In this document: piece after piece, positions 50,301-59,440 of the stretch
How the letters are laid out: every line of letters begins with the position of its first letter
Position numbering within the stretch: the first letter of the stretch is position 1
Assembly: GCF_051014445.1 (NCBI RefSeq)
Contig: NC_135141.1
Coordinates: 26,869,422 to 26,933,421, forward strand
Reading direction: 5' to 3'
DNA length: 64,000 nt
Source: Colletes latitarsis
Taxonomy: Eukaryota; Arthropoda; Insecta; Hymenoptera; Colletidae
The notes under the pieces: generated by a model
What the model was told of the DNA's origin: nothing
Database searches by the model: none
The model's input: only the letters and a program-made list of their open reading frames with translations
Translations under genes and position numbers: made by a program

Positions 50301-52260
50301 GGGTTCGTGTGAATGGTAAACAGCAAAATTCCAGCGCGACAGTTCCGATCTGTGGTCCAAGACTTGTATTTTCATTCCACTTCTACTGTGCCAAAGCTTT
50401 ACTTTTTAATTTAATAGCCTTTCTCAAACGCTTGTTCGATATTAAATATTGCTATAGACAGTACAGTATTCTGTGTAAAATCATTGTGTTGTCGATTACA
50501 TTACTGAAGATCCCAAACTGAAGGATAGAAATGTTAACAGAAATTTTATTGAGTTGTTATGCAATTTTTTTTTTTTGATCGAGTAGAAATTCCTGAGTAG
50601 AAAATTGGAGCAAAAGGACTACAGATCGATAGTTGTCGCGCGAACGCCGCCCTAAATGGCGGCGTCGGGTGTTCGCTAATTACGTGAGAACATCGATAAT
50701 GCGTGCCCCAAAGAGAAAGGTGAGGGTGGCTGGGTACAGTGAACGGGATGGAGAACATACCAAAAACAAAAAGAAAACAAAAAAAGAAGTAGAAAAGAAA
50801 AGATTCGGGTGCACGAGCCAGCGACAATGCGACGAACCGCCGCCCCGGGCGTTTCCGGTGTGTTCGCTTCCGGTTCGCGCGTGGGATCTGCGTTGTTTCG
50901 TCGTTCGAAATCGAAGATCCCTTCGACGCTGTATCGTTAGCCGCACGACGTCGGAAACGTCATCGACGAAACGTTATTGTGTCGAGAACAACGAATCGAA
51001 AGGGCGAAGCGTACGAAAAACGGAAGTGTAAGAAGACGGGGAAAGGGTGGGGGAGGGTCTTTCGTGATCCAGTTCTTGGGAGATTGCCATCCAACGAAAT
51101 AAATCTACTGGAAATTGTTGACGGTTCGACCACGGTCAGATCGTTTCCCGATATCTTTAATTTTTATTTGTAACCGAGAAGTAGAAATAGTAAGTAATGG
51201 CCAGACACGATAAACTCGTACTTTCAACTTCGATGAAAGATATTATACGAACAAATAAGAGGTCTTTTATGATTTTCTTTTTGAAAAGATACGATTTTAA
51301 AGAAATTAAATAAAGTTCCAAACGGAGGATCGAGTATTTCCCGACTCGCGGTTGCAATTAAAACTTTTTATTTTCGCCGCTTTGCGAATAAATTCTTGGC
51401 CGGTTGCGTCCGGAACGCGAGATCGTTTAATTAGCCGAGAATCGAGCGAGCCCTTCGATAACCAGATACGACGTAATTAAAATGGAAGATCCTTTTAATT
51501 AATTCGTTCTAATCGCGCCGGGGGTGATCCGTCAGGCTGGTCGAACGATTGCGCGGTCATTAGACGATGATGGCTAATTAAGTCAGCAGGCAACGGGAAC
51601 GCTGACTAACGTGGTCGAACACTTACATCCCCTTCGGGGGTAATCTTTCGCCAGAGACGTATCTGGCACAATTTCCAGGCAGAATGGGATCCGTATCCTC
51701 TAGGCAATCTCTTAGACTCGATGGAGACTCTGGTTTTAGAAGCTCTACAATTGGAACGAAATTAATCGACTAAAAAATCCCGCTTTCCGCGATCGATTCG
51801 AAGACAATCTTCGCCCAAAATGGCTCCACAGATACTCGAATGTTTGGAGAATCTTGATTGCCTTCGAAGTTACGATAGTTTCGAAACTTTCGAGAAGCTT
51901 TGAATATAAATCATGGCTAATTTTCCATTTTCTCCGAAAAAAAATTTAAGAATTTAAGTTCCAATTATAGAGCACTGTCTCGATATTGATTCTCCAAAAA
52001 TGGACACTGTGCGAGTCTCGAAGGGGTGGTACGAGGATAGTGGGGGTTGGTATCGTGCTGGTGGATTCGTTCAATCTCGCGTCAACTTCCGGATTCGGAA
52101 TATTTAGAAGTCTCTGTACCTTCGTCTCGCCGCCGCCCTGGGTGCAAGGACGAGCGGTGCAGCTGCAGGCGATGGGGTCACCGTGGCTGCGGCGACCGCT
52201 GCAGCTGCAGCTGCCGATGGCGCCGCCGCTCCCAGCCAGCTCCACGGCATGGCCGGCAAC
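32321..52260 (-). CDS. Rbfox1: Rbfox1 (A2bp1/Fox-1) RNA-binding splicing regulator, C-terminal exons only
   Basis: Exons 52120-52260 (probable), 47620-47773 (or 47620-47760), 44449-44512, 42335-42355, 34431-34600, 33047-33110 and 32321-32365 join in phase to the stop. The order of landmarks is GVAIQRGR, VYYDPFLAAHA, DPNYRLQ, an alanine-rich block with QPVAGYAAVAG, YGREYADPYIGHGIGPVAGY, then the terminal ATVYRGGYNRFTPY. The end matches vertebrate RBFOX (YRGGYNRFAPY) and the preceding exon matches the vertebrate YGRVYAADPYHH exon in position. Rbfox proteins bind (U)GCAUG in pre-mRNA through one RRM and control alternative splicing in nerve and muscle. The RRM and N-terminus were not found here and should lie right of the window. 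Long introns (up to about 8 kb) hold repeats and a nested gene. Confidence 0.87.
33047..33110 (-). other. Rbfox1: Rbfox1 exon with YGREYADPY motif
   Basis: Sixty-four bases between acceptor TTCTAG and donor GTAAAT. The first base completes a Gly codon with the two bases left by exon 34431-34600; the remaining 21 codons start YGREYADPYIGHG. Confidence 0.93.
34431..34600 (-). other. Rbfox1: Rbfox1 alanine-rich exon
   Basis: One hundred and seventy bases between acceptor TGTTTCAG and donor GTAAGC. It encodes a nine-alanine run, then TPLSTAQQATFAAAATYTAV and AAQPVAGYAAVAG. GCAGCTGC words are repeated. A GCATG word lies 24 bases upstream of the acceptor. Confidence 0.92.
35567..36063. mobile_element. 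Non-autonomous TIR DNA transposon, copy 1 (497 bp)
   Basis: Inverted termini of about 75 bp begin CAGAGTGTTTGGCCA on the left and end TGGTCGAACACCCTG on the right. Both ends are flanked by TA, consistent with a TA target duplication. No transposase frame is present. Two copies of the family's core unit lie inside (about 35702-35815 and 35866-35975). It sits in the intron between Rbfox1 exons 34431-34600 and 42335-42355. The TA duplication suggests a Tc1/mariner-like mover, but the superfamily is not proven. Confidence 0.8.
36064..38522. other. Rbfox1 intron sequence between two TIR elements
   Basis: No supported exon. Open frames here overlap on both strands and lack splice or motif support. 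Confidence 0.5.
38523..40085. mobile_element. Non-autonomous TIR DNA transposon, copy 2 (1,563 bp, internally amplified)
   Basis: The ends are CAGGGTGTTCGGCCA and its complement, with TIRs of roughly 115 bp and flanking TA on both sides (38521-38522, 40086-40087). Inside are two tandem units of about 524 bp (38657-39181 and 39182-39705) and two further partial units. Each unit starts with the family core around ACCAAAAATGATTGTAATTG. Minus-strand frames at 38796-39056 and 39318-39545 encode near-identical peptides because of this duplication. No transposase was seen. Confidence 0.85.
40086..42334. other. Rbfox1 intron sequence
   Basis: No supported exon or repeat other than short A-rich and C-rich tracts, such as the A-rich stretch near 42115-42145. 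Confidence 0.5.
42335..42355 (-). other. Rbfox1: Rbfox1 21-nt microexon
   Basis: Between acceptor TGTGTTTCAG and donor GTAGGA are 21 bases encoding AKAPALE. Both neighbours meet it in phase 0, so inclusion or skipping keeps the frame. This suggests a cassette microexon. Confidence 0.75.
42356..44448. other. Rbfox1 intron sequence
   Basis: No supported exon. It contains a GCATG word on the minus strand at 42561-42565, a C-run near 43357-43366 and T-runs near 43725-43770. Confidence 0.5.
44449..44512 (-). other. Rbfox1: Rbfox1 exon with VYYDPFLAAHA
   Basis: Sixty-four bases between acceptor TTTTTCAG and donor GTGAGA. After one completing base it encodes VYYDPFLAAHAATQDPNYRL plus Gln. Confidence 0.92.
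44513..46799. other. Rbfox1 intron sequence
   Basis: No supported exon. Several open frames of 90-150 codons overlap on both strands between 44614 and 45257 and are taken as chance frames. Confidence 0.45.
46800..47240. repeat. Broken third TIR-element copy with 145-bp tandem units
   Basis: The left end reads CAGGGTGTTCGGCA after TA, matching the TIR of the other copies, but no right TIR was found. Inside, a unit with a 145-bp period is repeated about 2.7 times and contains the family core in reverse orientation (TCAATTACAATCA followed by the CCTACCCC block). Related sequence continues to about 47440. Confidence 0.8.
47620..47773 (-). other. Rbfox1: Rbfox1 exon with GVAIQRGR
   Basis: Donor GTAAGT follows HPFAPA. 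The best acceptor by sequence is TTGTTGCAG before 47773, giving AALRGVAIQRGRVSAARAAF. An internal AG before 47760 would instead start at the Arg codon and fits the phase left by exon 52120-52260. The exon is rich in Ala and Arg. A GCATG word is 24 bases upstream of the first acceptor. Confidence 0.85.
48073..48558 (+). CDS. Candidate single-exon gene nested in an Rbfox1 intron: 161-residue single-pass membrane protein
   Basis: The frame starts at an ATG with A at position -3 and ends TGA. Codon use is even and rich in G/C at third positions, unlike nearby intron. Residues 1-120 are hydrophilic with eight Cys. Residues 121-143 (MILCILFGMLLPCSLIYVAL and on) form one clear membrane helix, flanked by Arg on the inner side (RCRRLCTSLACR) and followed by a short basic tail. 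The run PKSIMRT then KTSMVRF at about 66-85 resembles a degenerate SILK plus RVxF pair of protein phosphatase 1 partners, but the basic residue before Met-Val is absent. The family was not recognised. Two other frames overlap it (48114-48572 plus, 48247-48561 minus), but only this one gives a sensible membrane protein. AATAAA follows at 48947. Confidence 0.6.
   Translation: MTPNDNRLEKIARRWWRFLIGEKEPQPEDPDSCVFSTSVDLPDCFEECVKDLEQLPGCSEEATQLPKSIMRTSASRRPKTSMVRFQIEERIVEPGANDQASWKAIFLDRCRRLCTSLACRMILCILFGMLLPCSLIYVALICLQDSRQRSKTQFKEQPAAR
48947..48952 (+). promoter_or_regulatory. Possible polyadenylation signal of the nested gene
   Basis: AATAAA on the plus strand, about 390 bases after the stop of the 161-residue frame. 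A second AATAAA is at 49028-49033. Confidence 0.35.
49034..51626. other. Rbfox1 intron sequence
   Basis: No confident exon. A minus-strand frame at 49189-49516 could join in phase to the orphan exon at 51627-51769, but its acceptor has no pyrimidine tract. A CAA/AAC-rich stretch lies near 50099-50135. Confidence 0.4.
51627..51769 (-). other. Orphan coding-like exon in an Rbfox1 intron
   Basis: Between acceptor GATTTTTTAG and strong donor GTAAGT are 143 bases open in one frame. They read SINFVPIVELLKPESPSSLR, then DCLEDTDPILPGNC, then ARYVSGERLPPKG with two bases left. Composition is protein-like and the splice sites are good. It does not fit the Rbfox1 reading frame, so it would belong to another transcript or an alternative Rbfox1 end. 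No family was recognised. Confidence 0.35.
52120..52260 (-). other. Rbfox1: Probable Rbfox1 exon, alanine-rich
   Basis: Acceptor GGATACAG and donor GTACAG flank 141 bases. The frame that matches downstream reads LPAMPWSWLGAAAPSAAAAA and ends PRAAARR, resembling the SAMPGFPYPAA region of vertebrate RBFOX. Two bases are left over, which fits the acceptor before 47760 but not that before 47773. Assignment is moderate. Confidence 0.55.
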
Positions 52261-55200
52261 CTGTATCCTGTTTTTGTCAGAAACTGTTAGTTTGTTACAT
52301 CGACCGACATCTAGGACGATAATCGTACACGTCGCGTCCGATCAACCCCTCTTCGAGCACCGTGGATCCTCTGTTGCATTCGCTTCTGTCAACATCCGCG
52401 CTTAATTACGACCGGAAGTCCCCGAAAACAATAGATTTCGACGTCACTGTTCGGCCATCAACTACATCCATTCGAGGTTGATCGTTGCCTGTGACAGCTA
52501 TTTATGGCGTCTCGTCCTGCCAGAGACGTCGCAAATTTTACTTTCAGAAATAGTAAATTGTATATTTAATGTTCCACGTTTCGGTCCTCTCATTTCCAGA
52601 AGAACGAACAAATGCTGTGTACGTTCTTCTGCCTGAAAAGGCTTTCACAAAGGATCGAAACGTCGTAAAATAATAAATATACAAAACTACCTACTCTTAA
52701 ACGTAAATAAAATTCTCAACTCCTTACCCATTAGCCTTCTCACCTCTCTAGCAGGTTTAAAACGAAACTTTACCTCGATCGGAACCCTCCCATTTTTGCG
52801 TACAAAAGTTTCCACGAATTTCAAAAATTTCCCATTCGAGTTCGAACAATCGGGTGATCGAATAACAACGAAAATTCCGAACAATCGTATAATTGCTTGG
52901 CGGGGGGCCTCGTCGCGTGAAAGTCAGAGGGTGTTTAGAGTGCTCGATCCACGGTACCGATTAGGGGTTAAAAATGGCATTTTGTCGTTCAGGAATCCGC
53001 TTACGTGACGCGTGAATTTTTATCCGTGACACGATACATCGTATTCCCGGTGGGAAATGTTAATCGAATCTAACGAATGGTTAATCACTGTTTTTTCACG
53101 GTCGATCATCGGTTCGCTCACGGACAAAAGTCCACGATCATGAGACAATTTAATGGCACTGAGAAACGTCCGTTGGCATTTCTGGTGTCAGTTAGCGAGT
53201 ACATTTTCCAAATTATTGATTTCAGTCTGAAAAAATTAAGTTCTAACGTGTCTGGTCTATTCGTCGTTTTCTCGCATCGCTTGCGAATTTTTCAAAATTA
53301 GAGATCGTAGATTATCCTGAAAGTGACGCAATGTCTCGATACTGTAGATGGAATTCGACACCTGTTCCGTACAACTGAATTGCTCTGTAGCAGGTAACAC
53401 GAGATACGTAACCGAATATTCGAAACGGATTAACACCGCCGCGGAATCGCGTATTCAAATTTCATGCAAAGCGCACGGCTAGACCGTTCTTCCGGTTCGT
53501 TAAGAATAATATTTCGATTTGGATTTATTAAATTCGGGCTATTCTCGTTTAATTGCTAATTTCGTCGTCGGTCGTTGTCGCGTTTTTCGTCGCTTTTCAC
53601 CCCCATGTCCCTTTTTTCCAATTAATCCCCAACGCTGCAAAGGAGCTTTGAAAAAGATTTACACATTTTTCGGACGCACGGCACACCGAATGAAAAACAG
53701 AAACTTAACTAGTATTTGCTCCCCGCGAAATTCACTGTGAATATTTTCGCGTTAACCCACTATTACAGTTTCATTTGATTTTAGTTACCTCGAACGCGAC
53801 AGAGTTAGAAGATTTAATGGCAGCCTATCGCTGAATCTCGCCCTTTACTCTACGGATACATGCTACACATAAACATAAATCAAAGTTTAACGCTCTATTC
53901 AAACGGAACAGGAAAATGTAAGTATTAACCTGCATCTGCATATAGTAGACTTATTATTATTACCATATTATCAGTAAGATTGCTACCCCTCGTGGTTCGC
54001 GGTAACACTTTCTTTCGAAACGCTCTGTACATTTCTCATCCAGCGAGAACTACGACATAAGTAACTAAAACGCAAGTTGTTTTAGAATCCAGGCGGGTAG
54101 TTTCTATTTCAGGCGTGTGTTTGTTTCCGTAGAATGCAGATCAAGACCGTTTTAACCGGAAATCGCAACTGGAACGAACATTTCTGACGCGAATCGTCGA
54201 TCGATTCCCTCCTTTCTTGCGAGAAACTTCTATTCCGTAACCCTCCAAGTACTATTTACGTAATTCCATCGACTTCGATACCTCGACGACCCGAATTAAT
54301 CGAATCACGTTCACGTAGCGAGGATTCATTTTTCACTTTTCGGGGTCGATTGGCAATTATCGACAATAAAAATTTATTCACCAAAGTAATTGATCGATCT
54401 CGATGGAAAGCGAATCCAGAAAAATACGCGACAAATTATCTCGCGTTTCCATACGTCATTCGTCGTTTATCATTCGAATAAACGATCGTAATCAGAATCT
54501 TCTACGTTAGTTTTTTAAGTAATAATTTTCACAATAGATGCATTAGTTAGTGGACACGGTTCTCTTGACGTTGATTTATTCCCGTAACAATGCGCGACGC
54601 ATTTCACTCGCGAACACCACCGAACTGCTAATTACGACTGTATTTATTATTGATTTGTCGTCAATCAGCGTGACGCGGATCGCGATAAAACCGTCGTTCT
54701 CCCCGCGAACGCAACCCTTATTACATTTTTTCGCTGCACGTGAGTACGGTTCGCGTTCTTGATGATATTTGCCGAGCAACCGATCGAAGATAATTGAGGC
54801 AGTCATTTTTACCTTAATTAGATGCTGCTTCGTTGAACTTCGTCGATATCGTGAAGCATTATCGAAAATTTCAAGATGTATTTAATTTTTTCTTTAATTG
54901 CACGGTGCCTCGTTAAAGATTGTCGATACGAAATTAGATAGAAATATTCAATCGAATGAGATACCAGTTCGCGTTGCTACTTTGAAGACGCGTTATTCAG
55001 ACTCGCGTCGATAGCCTTGTTTTGATTATTAATTAATGCCGGTTAATTAAAATTTCGCGTGCTTTCGCCCGTTGTATCCTTAAAGCCTTTTCAATGCCGT
55101 TGCACGGGCAGACATAGCAATGGATTCGTTCGCGCGGCAGAGTCTTCAATTATATTCGCCATTCTCGTCGTCCCTCGAATGGTTTTCGTTATAAATTCAG

Positions 55201-58080
55201 AAGGGACAGCGAACGAACGAGCTCGTTGAGCCAACTTCCCCGCAACCACGCCTCGAGAACTCGAGGGTATATTGTTATGAGTAATTAATACGACTGAATC
55301 GCTTCGACCGGGGCGGGAATCAGCGAATTTAGGGTGGTTTTGCACGAGAGGAGACACGAGAGGACGCATAACGCGATCCTAATATCTTAATTTTCACCGT
55401 CGAATCCAATAATACAGCCCTCGACTCTCGACAATCGAATCGCGAACGCTAATCACGAATGTAAATGTCAAATTTGTTCCACGATTACATAAATCTAGAT
55501 TTAGAAATTCTCACCTCTCTACAATTTAATTCAATTTGCATTCGAAAGATTACTTTCTTCGTTGTAAAATCGTACGAGTGTATCGTTCGTGGAGCAGTTT
55601 ATTGAATGTTATATTTTAGTCAAGTGACCCACGACTGGTTTTAGGCGATTCAAAGTCATAGTTGGATAATTTGCAGTTAACCCTTTGTCGTACAATAACA
55701 AGTCTGACTCGTCATAAGTCTCAGAATCACGAGGTATTCGTAAAACAAGTTCTTTTTCGAGGCCAAATAAAAAATTATTCGTAATTAAATCGTACATTAC
55801 TATTCGTAGAACATATTGTATTTTCTTCGATTCGTTGAACGAGCAAACGAAACGTACGGGGGATCGATGGGATTTCCGTAGCCCAGGTTCATGTGCGTCG
55901 ACAATCATTCGCGATTACATGGAATAATTGACAGGGCTGAATTGAGTCGTAATTAATTATGCAAATAGCTGGCGCGTTCAATTCGTTATTAGATTCATTT
56001 GCAGCGGGCCGTTACGATTAGCGTGGGAAACAGCTGCGAATTTCATCGTTAGCGGAAACGCGACGTACCTTTGCGGTCGCGAGCGAATTACAAAGAGAAC
56101 GCGCGCCGCGAAATCAGCTTTGAAAACGAAATCCACGAACGTGTTCGACGATCTTTGAATAATAGACAAACTCGAATTACGGGCCATTAAATCGATTCTG
56201 CGCGCGACGAGCGTGTTCCGTGAAACTTGCGCGGATTGATTATCAAAGAGCACGTCGGTGCCTTTGTCGCGACATTTTCGAAACGCGACATAAAATTGTA
56301 ACAAAGTCATCCTATCGACGAGCTCGATTCTCGGGACTCTAAACGATGCCTGAAAATTTAATAGCGTGTCTCACCTCGGTGAAAACCCCCCGGAAAATTA
56401 GGATTAAAATAAAAACTTCGCGTTTGATTCGAACTTCGAGGATCGAGGCTGTGTTTTCTCGATGGTTCAAATTCCAAGGTTCGAAAAAGAAGCAAAATCT
56501 TTTCTTCTGTTATTCGAAGGTTGGCGAGTAAAATTTCGTGGCCGTCGCGTAACCTTGAATCGAGTAGGGGTTCCGTGGGGTGCATCGGTTTACGATACGT
56601 CGAGAGTCGTCGTGGATCCGCGATGCAGCGAGTAATTAATGCGATTGAATTCAATTCTCCAGCGTGGAGGCATTCGCGCGGAGGCTGGTGCAGCCTCGTA
56701 GGGCGAGAGGAGACTCCATCGACGACGAGGTGGCCGCCGAATGGCGCTGAGGGGGTGGCTGGCAGGGTTGCTGCTAGCGATCAATACGCGCTGCTGCCAG
56801 CATCCACCCCCGGATCCGTGTCTGCTTCCACTCTCGTTGCTCTTTCCCTCTCGCTTCTCTTTCACCCCTGCACTTTCTTTTCAACCGTCCTTCTCCCACG
56901 TCACCCTCACGCGACAATCGACGGAACCCTTCCAACCTTCCTTCCTTCCCTCTTCCTCCATCGTTCGCAACCCCCGTCTCTCCATTTTCTGTCGTTCACC
57001 GCGCGAGAAACGCACTCGCTCGTGAACCCCCCTCGATTCTTTTCGGCATCCTCCATCGAACTTTTCTACCTCCTCTCCACCCCCTTTCGACGTTATTCTA
57101 ACGTTCGGTATTTCTTTGTTGCCGTCGCATATTCCATCGTCCATAAATCACTGGCACGCTCGCTCCTCTTGCTCGAGAAATTCACCTCGAGTCGCGTCTT
57201 AATTCGTCGTACCTCTGTTAGTCGTTGGTCCGTATCGATATTTATTTAATTATCGAAACAAACTGAACCAAAATTAACCCTTAAGTGGATTATTGGAACC
57301 GTTGCAAGCTTAAACTAATAATTATTTGAAAATTTATGTAATTCTCCACTAGTTCACTATCTTTTTAAGTGCTTCGAAAGAAAGTTGATTTCCATTTACC
57401 AATTTGGTAAAAATCAGTTGAGATTGAGAGTCCACTCAAGGGTTGATAATGTAAATACATCCTCGGAAACGATTCATTTTCTGGTGGTAGTTTCAAGACC
57501 CAAGTGGTCTAATTATAGTAAAACAAATAATTTCTCCGCGTTTGCCAAGCGTCCAGCGATCTATGGACGCGTACGACTCTTTTCCTCCCCCATCGTGGTA
57601 CATTTTCCCTCGTTATCGGCCAATTCCTTCGCGGATACTCCTCGAGAGTTTTCCCTGTGAAAAGTAAGTCGATACAACGGGCGGAACACCGCGAATTTAT
57701 TCCTCGGAGTGGCTCGAAACCAATTTCCTGCGAAAGCCTCCCCGAACTTGCATCGGGAAACAATTTTTCTTTCCCCCCTCCCTTTTCAGACGGTTCTTTG
57801 CAGGATTGTCAGTGAACCGCGTAAGAGATTTCTATGCCCGCGAAAAACGCGAGAGAGGAAAGCTCTTTACAAACGACGTTTCCTCGTAGGCGTTCGAAAC
57901 GCGATCAAGATTCAGACTTCGAAGCACAATATCGATCTCGCGACGCCTGGCGTTCGGTATTACTTTAACTAACCCCTTAGCCGCGGTGAAACTTTCTTAT
58001 TCGAGTCGCCCAACCCCGATATTTTTATCGCTTCAATTTACACGCCAATCGATCTTGATTAGTTCCGGTCTTTCCCAACT
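52261..58080. other. Probable Rbfox1 intron sequence
   Basis: No RRM exon or other supported exon was found. A pyrimidine-rich tract on the plus strand at about 56800-57200 creates a long chance frame. The rest is AT-rich with scattered CpG. Confidence 0.4.
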
Positions 58081-59440
58081 GATTCGAATCTCTTTCCTTT
58101 TAAACCCCCATCTGGAAATTGCTAGCTAAATAAATTTCAATCTCGTATTTAATTTTTCTATTCCCACTCTGAGATTCGAGTACAAGCTATTAATTATCTT
58201 GCAAGCTCCATATTAATCATGGAACACGCGAATAAAGAAAAATCCGAACTGATTCGAATCTCTTTCCTTTTAAACCCCCATCTGGAAATTGCTAGCTAAA
58301 TAAATTTCAATCTCGTATTTAATTTTTCTATTCCCACTCTGAGATTCGAGTACAAGCTATTAATTATCTTGCAAGCTCCATATTAATCATGGAACACGCG
58401 AATAAAGAAAAATCCGAACTGATTCGAATCTCTTTCCTTTTAAACCCCCATCTGGAAATTGCTAGCTAAATAAATTTCAATCTCGTATTTAATTTTTCTA
58501 TTCCCACTCTGAGATTCGAGTACAAGCTATTAATTATCTTGCAAGCTCCATATTAATCATGGAACACACGAATAAAGAAAAAATCCGAACTGATTCGAAT
58601 CTCTTTCCTTTTAAACCCCCATTTGGAAATTGGTAGCTAAATAAATTTCAATCTCGTATTTAATTTTTCTATTCCCACTCTGAGATTCGAGTACAAGCTA
58701 TTAATTATTTTGCAAGCTCCATATAAATTATGGATGACACGAATAAAAAAAAAATCCGAACTGATTCGAATCTCTTTCCTTTTAAACCCCCATCTGGAAA
58801 TTGGTAGCTAAATAAATTTAAATCTCGTATTTAATTTTTCTATTCCCTCTCTGAGATTCGAGTACAAGCTATTAATTATCTTGCAAGCTCCATATTAATT
58901 ATGGAACACACGAATAAAGAAAAAATCCGAACTGATTCGAATCTCTTTCTTTTTAAACCCCCATTTGGAAATTGCTAGCTAAATAAATTTCAATCTCGTA
59001 TTTAATTTTTCTATTCCCACTCTGAGATTCGAGTACAAGCTATTAATTATTTTGCAAGCTCCATATAAATTATGGATGACACGAATAAAAAAAAAATCCG
59101 AACTGATTCGAATCTCTTTCCTTTTAAACCCCCATCTGGAAATTGCTAGCTAAATAAATTTCAATCTCGTATTTAATTTTTCTATTCCCACTCTGAGATT
59201 CGAGTACAAGCTATTAATTATCTTGCAAGCTCCATATTAATCATGGAACACGCGAATAAAGAAAAATCCGAACTGATTCGAATCTCTTTCCTTTTAAACC
59301 CCCATCTGGAAATTGCTAGCTAAATAAATGTAAATCTCGTATTTAATTTTTCTATTCCCACTCTGAGATTCGAGTACAAGCTATTAATTATCTTGCAAGC
59401 TCGACATAAATTATGGAAGAGGCGAATAAAAATAAAATTT
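58081..59440. repeat. Satellite-like tandem array, eight monomers of 170-171 bp
   Basis: Monomers start with GATTCGAATCTCTTT at 58081, 58251, 58421, 58592, 58763, 58934, 59105 and 59275; the last ends near 59440. Spacings are 170, 170, 171, 171, 171, 171 and 170. Monomers 1, 2 and 7 are almost identical. Monomers 4 and 6 share one variant tail (GGATGACACGAAT) and 3 and 5 another (GGAACACACGAAT), which points to duplication of a two-monomer block. Confidence 0.95.

Noticed and set aside
56521..57249. Longest open frame of the window, 242 codons, plus strand
   Set aside because: It lies in a pyrimidine-rich tract that lacks stop codons by composition; the product is Ser/Leu/Phe/Arg low-complexity with no domain.
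58081..59440. Regular direct repeats considered as a CRISPR array
   Set aside because: Whole 170-bp monomers repeat head to tail without unique spacers, and the genome is eukaryotic.
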